Source of the DNA: Leptospiraceae bacterium | GTDB lineage: Bacteria > Spirochaetota > Leptospiria > Leptospirales > Leptospiraceae | DNA length: 64,000 nt | Assembly: GCA_024233835.1 (NCBI GenBank) | Contig: JACKPC010000005.1 | Coordinates: 124,001-188,000, forward strand | Reading direction: 5' to 3' | In this document: positions 34,963 to 43,400 of the stretch, in pieces | Position numbering within the stretch: position 1 is the first letter of the stretch | Layout: each line of letters begins with the position of its first letter | The notes under the pieces: generated by a model | Databases searched by the model: none | What the model was told of the DNA's origin: nothing | The model's input: only the letters and a program-made list of their open reading frames with translations | Translations under genes and position numbers: made by a program

Positions 34963-36060
34963 ATGAAAGAGAATGAATCTGCCCTAAGAGTGCAAAAAGG
35001 AGTAGAACCACCTGATTCTATAAATCTGAATTTTGCTCAAAATTATCGGAGAAAAAGAAAGCTCAATCAAAGTGAGTATGTAGAAGGTGTGCTTTCCGGT
35101 AATCGGGCCGTTTTGAGTCAGGCGATTACTCTTTTAGAGAGTTCCTTGCCTGAACATGAAGAATTGGCTGCCGGAATTATTGAACAGTGCATTCCGCATT
35201 CAGGGAAATCTTTACGCATCGGAATTACAGGTGTACCGGGTGTGGGAAAAAGTTCTTTCATCGAAACTTTTGGCATTTATTTACTCAGGAAAAATCACAG
35301 GCTGGCTGTTCTCGCTATTGATCCCAGTAGTCAGAGGAGCGGAGGAAGTATCCTTGGGGATAAAACAAGGATGGAAACCCTTTCCCGTGAAGAGAAGGCC
35401 TTTATTCGACCTTCTCCTTCCGGTACTTCGCTCGGAGGAGTGGCCCGAAAAACAAGGGAGACAATTCTTCTCTGTGAAGCAGCAGGCTTTGATGTGATTA
35501 TAGTTGAGACGGTTGGAGTCGGACAATCTGAAACAGCTGTCCATTCTATGGTTGACTTCTTTTTGCTTCTGATGCTGGCCGGGGCGGGTGATGAACTCCA
35601 GGGTATCAAGAGGGGAATTATGGAAATGGCCGATCTCATTGCCATAAATAAAGCAGATGGAGATAACCAGAATCGGGCCAATCTGGCGCGCATGGAATAT
35701 GCCAATGCTTTACACCTTTTTCCTCCTACTGGTTCCGGTTGGACTCCGAGGGTCGAGACCTGTTCTGCCCTGGAAAAAAAAGGAATTGGGAATATCTGGG
35801 ATGCCATTCAAGAATATATGAATCTTACGAAAGAAAATTCCTTTTTTGAGAAGAAAAGACGAAATCAGGCAAAATACTGGATGTACGGTACTATTCAGGA
35901 AGAGTTAAAAGAACATTTTTTTCGAGATTTACAGATACAGGAAGCCTTACCGAATGTGGAAAGAGAAGTTTTAGAAGGCAGAATTTCTTCCTTTCAAGCT
36001 GCAAAAAAGTTATTGCAAAGATATTTTTCTCGTGAATCATCTTTTTCGGAAATTGAATGA
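34963..36060 (+). CDS. meaB: methylmalonyl-CoA mutase-associated GTPase MeaB (ArgK)
   Basis: 365 residues of the SIMIBI G3E family. The P-loop G-V-P-G-V-G-K-S-S is at about 88-96, the switch block D-P-S-S-Q-R-S-G-G-S-I-L-G-D-K near 120-134, E-T-V-G-V-G-Q-S-E near 182-190 and the guanine motif N-K-A-D near 229. MeaB gates cobalamin loading and protects adenosylcobalamin-dependent mutases. No mutase subunit lies nearby, so its client is elsewhere or, less likely, another B12 enzyme; MetH just upstream is the only B12 enzyme in the window. It overlaps the following chemoreceptor by four bases (ATGA). Confidence 0.93.
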   Translation: MKENESALRVQKGVEPPDSINLNFAQNYRRKRKLNQSEYVEGVLSGNRAVLSQAITLLESSLPEHEELAAGIIEQCIPHSGKSLRIGITGVPGVGKSSFIETFGIYLLRKNHRLAVLAIDPSSQRSGGSILGDKTRMETLSREEKAFIRPSPSGTSLGGVARKTRETILLCEAAGFDVIIVETVGVGQSETAVHSMVDFFLLLMLAGAGDELQGIKRGIMEMADLIAINKADGDNQNRANLARMEYANALHLFPPTGSGWTPRVETCSALEKKGIGNIWDAIQEYMNLTKENSFFEKKRRNQAKYWMYGTIQEELKEHFFRDLQIQEALPNVEREVLEGRISSFQAAKKLLQRYFSRESSFSEIE

Positions 36061-37607
36061 AGAAGTTCATAATTAGTATCTTTAGTGTTTATAAAGACTC
36101 CGATTATTTTTTACAAAAGAAAGTACGGGCACTTACATATTTTGTACTAACCATCTTTATTCTGGTTCCAATATTTCTGGTCTTCTTAAATATTACCGGA
36201 GCAAGAAAGCCTTTTTCTTTCATAAATATTTTACTATCTACCATTTTTTTATTATCTTCTTTTTGCCTGTATTTGCTACGGAAAGGGCAATATAGGATAG
36301 CAGCCAATACACTTTCCATATTTACTGCTGTATCATTAAGTGTATTAGTATTTCAGGGGAAAGTTAAGTATAAAGAGGGAATCATCTTATCTTCTTTTCA
36401 ACTTATTATCACGGTTGTTTTCAGTTCTTTGTTTTGTTCTAGGTTGACTACGACTATTATTTTTTTGATGGTTTTAATCTCCGGTCCCTTAGGAATCATT
36501 CGTTCGGGTTTATTGGATCGTGAAGTTGCTATTGTAGCTTCCGCGAATTATATATTTGCAGTTAGTATAATTTATGCTATGAGCATTCTCTTAATGAGCA
36601 TTTCTACTTCAACCGTCGATAGGTTAAGGGAAGAAGTGAAGACCCGAAAATATTATGAAAAACTAAAGGACTTGTTTCATGCCATATTAGATATATCCTC
36701 CCGTCTGGCTTCTTCTTCGGAACTTATGTCGAAAAATGCCGAGCAGTTTTTGCAAAATATGAAAGGGCAGGGAGATTCTTTACAATCGATTGCTGCCGGT
36801 TCGGAAGAATTGTCAGCCGGTTTTGATAATGTTTTTTCAAACTTCCAGAAGCAGTTTCAGGATATTCAGGATACCCATGTTTTACATGGTGAAATGATAA
36901 AAGCGATGGAAGAAACAAGTCTTTCCGTAACCCGGTCAATCGAATTTTACAAAACCCTTCAGGAACATGCAAAACAGGGCTCTTTATCTATAAATGAGAT
37001 TGAGGAGAGTATTCTGAATATCTCAAAAACTGTAGGAGAGATGTCGGGTATTGTAAAAATGATAGCTGATATTTCAAAAAAAACAAACCTGCTGGCCCTG
37101 AATGCTTCTATCGAAGCTGCCAGAGCGGGTGAAGAAGGACGGGGTTTCACAATTGTTTCTGATGAAATTTCCAGATTAGCAGAAGAATCGGCCCGAAGTG
37201 CGAGGAAAATCGGAGAATTGACCACCGGTAGTAAAACTGAAATTGAGAGAAGTATTTTTAAAACCAGGACGGGTGTAGAATTATTAAGCCATATCATTTC
37301 AGAAATCGTTGAATTAAATCGTCTCACACAGGGTATTACTCAAACTCTCAAAACACAGAGGGAAACCGAACTAAAGCTCGGAGAAAAAATAAGGACGGTA
37401 AATTCTTCCTCAAAAGAGATTTTAGAGTATGTAACGGAACAAAAACATGCCAGCAATGAAATTGCAGGTTCTATATACAATGCCAATCGATTTTTACAGG
37501 ATAACTTACAGTTAGCAGAATTATTAAAAGCAAAAATTGAAGAGGTTCATAGCTTTGCAGAAAACCTTAAAGTTGGAGTTGAAAAATTCAAGGAAGAGCA
37601 TCTTTAA
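36057..37607 (+). CDS. methyl-accepting chemotaxis protein
   Basis: 516 residues. Five to six hydrophobic helices fill residues 20-185 with no evident periplasmic domain, then a coiled coil and the signalling domain. The signalling tip S-K-K-T-N-L-L-A-L-N-A-S-I-E-A-A-R-A-G is at about 340-358, and the motif A-A-G-S-E-E-L-S-A-G-F near 246 also fits the MCP family. No HAMP domain is obvious. Its start codon overlaps the meaB stop, an unusual pairing of a receptor with a B12 chaperone. The 3' end overlaps the opposite-strand gene by four bases. Confidence 0.88.
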   Translation: MKKFIISIFSVYKDSDYFLQKKVRALTYFVLTIFILVPIFLVFLNITGARKPFSFINILLSTIFLLSSFCLYLLRKGQYRIAANTLSIFTAVSLSVLVFQGKVKYKEGIILSSFQLIITVVFSSLFCSRLTTTIIFLMVLISGPLGIIRSGLLDREVAIVASANYIFAVSIIYAMSILLMSISTSTVDRLREEVKTRKYYEKLKDLFHAILDISSRLASSSELMSKNAEQFLQNMKGQGDSLQSIAAGSEELSAGFDNVFSNFQKQFQDIQDTHVLHGEMIKAMEETSLSVTRSIEFYKTLQEHAKQGSLSINEIEESILNISKTVGEMSGIVKMIADISKKTNLLALNASIEAARAGEEGRGFTIVSDEISRLAEESARSARKIGELTTGSKTEIERSIFKTRTGVELLSHIISEIVELNRLTQGITQTLKTQRETELKLGEKIRTVNSSSKEILEYVTEQKHASNEIAGSIYNANRFLQDNLQLAELLKAKIEEVHSFAENLKVGVEKFKEEHL

Positions 37608-38407
37608 GGAAAATACCATTTCATACCGAGTCGTCCCTGTAGTTCCGGGCTGAAGTAAAGGTATTCCGGAGGATAGCTCGAAGAGCTGAGTTTCTTATGC
37701 AAATCAATAGGCATTTCCACTAAACCTTCTAACATAAAATTTCTTGTTTTCAGGCGGAATCCCGGAGAGATGTATCTGTTAGAGAAGCGCTTGGATGAAA
37801 AGGTATTTTTTTTGAGATTATTCTTGATAAATACAGACTGTTCCCGACCGGAAAGTTGTAATAAGGCCTCAAGACTTATGTTTTTCTGGTAGCCTATCAG
37901 ATTATTTGCAATTCGATAAGAAAGAGTAAGTTTACTTTGAAAATTTTCTAATTGAACGGGTTCTATCTGGGTGCCTGCAATCTGGAAGGAAAAGTCGAAA
38001 TCCAGGCCAAATTTTTGATTTAAATAAAGGAATACGATTCCGGTTTCTTGTACCTGTCCGGCTTTATATAGCGGTAACAGGTAATTTTGTGTCTTATCTG
38101 TAAGTGCCGGTAAATTATTATGTACGATTATTTTTAGGTTTTTTATAGTTTTTGATTCGATTTCTGTTTTTTGTTCTGTTTGGATCTCCGGATGCAGCCT
38201 TGCTTCCATAGGATATTGAAAAGGCACAGACAGAGTAAGAGAATTGGTTTTTGCAGGCTCGAAGGTTTGAGAGATTTTCCAGTGAGAAAGTTCCGAAAAT
38301 GGTTTCTGGACAATGGGAAAATATGTAAATCCAAGTCCCTGTGCGTGCAGATAAAATCCGAATACAAGGATACTCAAAAAAAAGATGTAAAGATATCTGT
38401 TTCCCAT
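37604..38407 (-). CDS. predicted outer-membrane beta-barrel protein
   Basis: 267 residues. A signal peptide (residues 1-22, ending L-H-A-Q-G) is followed by alternating polar and hydrophobic strands and a C-terminus L-G-M-K-W-Y-F-P rich in aromatic residues, as expected for an outer-membrane barrel. No named family was recognised. It is convergent with the chemoreceptor and divergent from pfk. Confidence 0.5.
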   Translation of the reverse strand: MGNRYLYIFFLSILVFGFYLHAQGLGFTYFPIVQKPFSELSHWKISQTFEPAKTNSLTLSVPFQYPMEARLHPEIQTEQKTEIESKTIKNLKIIVHNNLPALTDKTQNYLLPLYKAGQVQETGIVFLYLNQKFGLDFDFSFQIAGTQIEPVQLENFQSKLTLSYRIANNLIGYQKNISLEALLQLSGREQSVFIKNNLKKNTFSSKRFSNRYISPGFRLKTRNFMLEGLVEMPIDLHKKLSSSSYPPEYLYFSPELQGRLGMKWYFP

Positions 38408-38598
38408 TTTCTCTCCTCAAACTAATTATGCAGGATTCATTCCCAAATACAAGGTTTTATTATTTCACTCTCTAAGAAATAAAAATATACCTCTTTCCTA
38501 TAAAATAAAAACAAAATGGATAAAAGGCTTTACGTTTAGAAAACAATTCGTACATCGTATTCTTTGTTAACCACTATTAGGGGGCAATTATATAACTT

Positions 38599-39906
38599 AT
38601 GAATACTAAGGTCGAAACTCTGGGAGAATGCAAGGTTCCCAATCCTGCTAATTATGAATTTTATACCAAACCGAATGCTGTAGTTTTATATGATACTATT
38701 TTTGAGTCTCCGGAAGAGATCAAAACGAAACTGGGTGAAAATCCGCCTTATTTTGAACAGGCCGGACCTATGGAGAAGATTTTCTTCGAACCCAGGGAAG
38801 TTGTGGCGGGCATCGTAACCTGTGGGGGTCTGTGCCCCGGAATAAACGATGTTATACGTTCTATAGTCATGGAGTTGCATTATCGCTACAAGGTTCCTCG
38901 AATTTTAGGATTTCGTTATGGTTATGAAGGTCTCATAAAGCGATATAACCATGCTCCTATTCCTCTTTATCCGGAAACAGTAGCTGAAATTCACCGGGAT
39001 GGAGGTTCTATTTTATCTTCTTCGAGAGGGGCCCAAAATCCGGCCGAGATGGTGGATTATCTCTGTGCTCTCGGAGTTAATGTATTGTTTTGTATTGGAG
39101 GGGATGGTACTCTTCGGGGAGCCCAGGCAGTGCATGAAGAAATTAAAAAACGTGGTGTGAAAATATCAGTTATCGGTATCCCAAAAACTATTGATAATGA
39201 TATAAACTTTATCCATAAAACATTTGGTTTTTCTACTGCTTTTGCTAAAGCAGTGGATGCAATAGATTGTGCTCATGTAGAAGCGAAGGGTGCTGATAAT
39301 GGCATTGGTCTTGTGAAATTAATGGGACGTCATTCCGGGTTTATCGCGGTAAATGCAGCATTGGCCGCCAAGGTTGTGAATTTTGTTTTAATTCCGGAAC
39401 ATGATTTTGATCTTGAGGGGGAAGGTGCCTTCCTCGAAACCCTGAAAGATAGGGTTCAGGCAAGAAAACATGCAGTCATTGTTGTCGCAGAAGGTGCCGG
39501 ACAGAAATTTTTTGAAGAAAGCAGTGAAAAGGATCCTTCCGGTAATCAAAGATTGCAGGATATAGGTTTGTTTTTAAAGAAACGGATTGTAGAGTATTTT
39601 CATCGTGAAGGAATTGAATGTACTTTAAAATATATAGATCCCAGCTATATAATTCGTAGTGTATCTGCCAACGAAGAAGATTCGGTCTTTTGTGGCTTTC
39701 TGGCTCAGAATGCTGTTCATGCCGGGATGGCCGGGAAGACCGGTATGGTTGTGGGAATCTGGAATAATGTGTTTACCAATATTCCCATTAATATGGCTGT
39801 AGGCCAAAGGAAAGTTTTGGTTCCGGAAAGAAGTTCTCTATGGAGAGCTGTCCTGGGTTCTACCGGTCAACCGAATTCCATGAAAGCTAAAACATATTTT
39901 CCCTGA
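38599..39906 (+). CDS. pfk: 6-phosphofructokinase
   Basis: 435 residues, of the longer PFK clade shared with plants and several spirochaetes. Motifs are T-C-G-G-L-C-P-G-I-N-D at about 74-84, G-G-D-G-T-L-R-G-A near 166-174 and P-K-T-I-D-N-D-I near 195-202. The Gly in G-G-D-G favours ATP as donor, whereas Lys in P-K-T-I-D-N-D is the residue seen in pyrophosphate enzymes; this mixed combination is typical of ATP-using plant-type PFKs, so ATP is the likelier donor. It commits fructose-6-phosphate to glycolysis. It converges with a lipoprotein gene with a single base between the two stop codons. Confidence 0.92.
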   Translation: MNTKVETLGECKVPNPANYEFYTKPNAVVLYDTIFESPEEIKTKLGENPPYFEQAGPMEKIFFEPREVVAGIVTCGGLCPGINDVIRSIVMELHYRYKVPRILGFRYGYEGLIKRYNHAPIPLYPETVAEIHRDGGSILSSSRGAQNPAEMVDYLCALGVNVLFCIGGDGTLRGAQAVHEEIKKRGVKISVIGIPKTIDNDINFIHKTFGFSTAFAKAVDAIDCAHVEAKGADNGIGLVKLMGRHSGFIAVNAALAAKVVNFVLIPEHDFDLEGEGAFLETLKDRVQARKHAVIVVAEGAGQKFFEESSEKDPSGNQRLQDIGLFLKKRIVEYFHREGIECTLKYIDPSYIIRSVSANEEDSVFCGFLAQNAVHAGMAGKTGMVVGIWNNVFTNIPINMAVGQRKVLVPERSSLWRAVLGSTGQPNSMKAKTYFP

Positions 39907-39907
39907 A

Positions 39908-40462
39908 CTATAACTCATCGATTATGCCTTTTTTCCCATCTGGAAAAGAGGCATAAAGAATGCAATCACAGGCTAAAAACTCCTCGCTTCCGTGTTGAGT
40001 TGCCAGGGACTTGCAATCATATATACCTGCGTTTTCTTTCTTACGATTATGCTCAGCCAGATTTTTTAAAATCTCTTCTTCGTAACCTGAAGAGGGTTTT
40101 CTTTTCTTTGTTTGGATATATTCCTGAACGGCGGAATGTAACATGGCTCTAAACATTCGAGATTTCCCCTGCAACAAAGCATTGTTCATGCAACTGGCTT
40201 TTATATTGGGTTTATTTTGTTTTTTTAATGTAACAAGAGCAACATAGCTTAATGTGGCTGAACTTTTATAATAAAAATACTCTTTTTCATCTTTTTTACA
40301 GAAGACTTCTTTGGAACGGATAGCGGGTGGAGGAAAATGCCAGCTCTTATGTAATTTCCAAATTTCTTCATTCGAAGGAGCCATAAGCGGTTCACAACTG
40401 GAACAGGATAAATAGATGAACGATACAAAAATAATAGTTAAAAGAATATAGTATTTCTTCAT
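39908..40462 (-). CDS. predicted lipoprotein
   Basis: 184 residues. The N-terminal hydrophobic segment runs into Y-L-S-C-S-S-C at about 18-24, giving a lipobox with Cys21 as the likely lipidated residue. The rest is charged, with four more cysteines and a central K-K-R-K-P-S-S-G patch. No family was recognised. It lies 6 bases downstream of the large kinase-like/phosphatase gene on the same strand and is probably co-transcribed. Confidence 0.6.
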   Translation of the reverse strand: MKKYYILLTIIFVSFIYLSCSSCEPLMAPSNEEIWKLHKSWHFPPPAIRSKEVFCKKDEKEYFYYKSSATLSYVALVTLKKQNKPNIKASCMNNALLQGKSRMFRAMLHSAVQEYIQTKKRKPSSGYEEEILKNLAEHNRKKENAGIYDCKSLATQHGSEEFLACDCILYASFPDGKKGIIDEL

Positions 40463-40468
40463 TTTTCC

Positions 40469-43400
40469 TTACTCTTTTTTTAATAAGATCATGGTGACAT
40501 CATCAATAAAACCAAATTTAGAAAAATATTGAATAAGAATGTGATTCAAACTTTCAACATCCAGATTGGAGTTTTTTGTAAGAATTTCATTAATCTCATC
40601 TATTTTTATATCAATGTATTCTTTGGTCATTTCTAACTCTGCTTCTATTAAACCATCAGTTGCTAAAAGGATGATATCACCCTGCTCGACAATGCATTTT
40701 TTATCAATAAAATCATTCGATTGGGCAGAAAAACCAAAAAGAATATCACTTGTATGTATTTGTTCTACCTGATTCTCTTTCTTTTTATAGTGAAGAAATA
40801 AACCGACAGAACCGGAAAAACTGTATCCCTTTTTTTCTGTACCGGCCATCAAAAATACCGGGAATGTATAATCCATATTCGTAACTTTTTTTAAATTTTC
40901 GGAAAGGAATATATTTGATTTTTTTAATATACTGGACGGATTCGAATCGGGGTTCCCATTTATAAGGGTAATTATATTTGTAAGGATCAATAGCATAACC
41001 TGATTCGCCGGCATTCCATGACCGGTAACATCTCCTAACAGAATATAATTCTTTCCATTTTGTATGCTTATGTTGTAAAAATCTCCGGAAAAACTCTTGT
41101 CTATAGCTTCACTAAAAACCGATAAGGAGAATCCATCTATAGGTCCGGAGTTTTGAAGTGAGTATTGTATATTTTTTACCTGATCAACCAGATAAAGATT
41201 ATGTTCCTGTATTACTTTTTGTTTTTGTTGTTTAAGCATTGCGTAATATATGGCAATTACCTTTCCCATATTATGAAGCAGTTTTAGTTTTTTAGAAATA
41301 AATAGTTTGGATATGTTTTCATTTTCCAGCAGAAAAATATGTGTAACTATTTCATCTTCGACAATAGGAATGCAAGCGTAAGATTTTTTATATACATAAG
41401 AATCTTGATGAATGTCGAACTCCATTTCATCAGATAAGATTTCTTTATTCTTTATGGTGAAATTAATTAAACTACGTGGTATGTTTGGATAAGTAGTGAA
41501 GATACTATTAGGACTTAAAGATAGGTCTTTATTAAAATCATTTACAACAATATAACTATTTGTAGCTCCGGATTTCTGCTGGAAGTATACAATTCTTTCT
41601 GCATGAGAAACTTGTTGCATGAGTTTTAAAAAGTTGAGACTTATTTCGTTTTCATTCTTGCCTGTTCTGAAAAGTTCATAGAGTTGCTTGAAGATTATGA
41701 AGTATTCATTGAAATCACTGTCCGAGTTTTCAGCATCCTGGTTGAAAGTGATGTTATCTATTGGAACATTAGAATTATCATAATAAGAAATTCCTAACTT
41801 AATGAATAAACTTTTTGTTCTATTTAGAAATAAATTGTAAATAAAGGGTTCTTCTTTAAATCCTTCTATAATGATTTCTGTTAGTAGTTCATTACAGATT
41901 GCATGATCCCAACGATAAAAATGATTTATTGCCTTGTTGATTGCCTGGTAATATAACATTTGAGCGTCCCAAAATTTATTTTGGATACAGAGCTCTTCGG
42001 CTTGCAATATCAATACTTTATGTTCCACTAAATCTTTATTTACATTTTTTATATCTTGTAAAATTTTTAACAACTCATCAAACTGTTTATTTAGTGGTAG
42101 TTTATTTTTTTTGGCTTGTTTACTTATGCAAAGAGCTTCATAAAAATAAAGTTCGTATAGAATATAATCATTGATAATTATATTTAGGTAGTTTGTTCTG
42201 ATGAGTTGGAAATATCGTAAAGCACGTCTTATTCTGCCCTTGTGGAAAAATAAAAGACCGCGAGCAAATAGATAGGTAAAGATAGTATATTGGTTAAATT
42301 TGTAATTTACAAATTTTTTATTATCACCTTTCATGATTGCTGTGAAGGAAAGTAGGATTTTTAAAGAAATCAGAACTTCCTTGGTACCTTTGAAATCTAA
42401 CTGTTGTATGAGTTCAGTAAGTTTTTTTTCATAAATAGTAAGATTTTCCACTATGAAAAAAGAATTCCATGCCAGATTGGCTGTACTTAGTGATGCTAAT
42501 AAAACTTCATTATTGTTAACAGACTCTTTTATTGTTTGAGATATATAGTTATTTGTATCTATTAAGGAATTTGAATAAAACGAAGCATAGTTTGAATAGA
42601 AGAAAAGGGGTTTGTAAAGGTTTGTTATATTATGGCTCTGATAGTATTTGTAAGCTTCTGTTATTAATTGAATACCATTTGTTTTTTGTTCTTTCTTGTC
42701 TAAGAGTAAATAGCCGAGATATGCCAATGAAAAAAAAACATCATGGCTATGATCTTTTGAAAACTCAAGTATTATATTTGCATAATTTAGTATTATATTA
42801 TTATCAAAATCCTTTTTTAGAGGAAAGAAGTTATCGAATACAAAAATACAATAGTCTCTATTTGTGCCTTCATTTAATTTTGCATTTAGTGATTTGATAC
42901 CATTGTATTTAATTTGCTTTTTTTTATGGTATTGTAATGGAATGTATTTTTTATATAATTCAGAGATCGGAATGAGCGGTTGGAAATCACAGATGGAATT
43001 TAATAGTTCAACGGCTTTCTTTGTTTCCCCAATACAAAGATGACATTTTAGTAAGATAGAAATAAATTCTACATGGTATGATTTGGGAGGCTTTAACTTG
43101 AAGATTTCATTAATAATTTCAATGGTTTCCCTATAATGACCCAGATAGAATAATATTCTGGCAAAATCTTTATTCAGGTTATAGTTTTTTCTTTTGTTTT
43201 TATCAAAAGAATTTTTTGGAGATAATGAATAAGCAATGCGAAGGTAGGGAAGTGCTTTGGGGAAATCATTTAACTTGATGGATTGATTCGCTGCATTTAT
43301 GTTCGCCTGTATAATTTTATTCAATTCTTTTATGTTATTCAATCTTGTGTTTTTACTATGATTATAATGATGGGCTATTTCATAATAATAAAATTTATTA

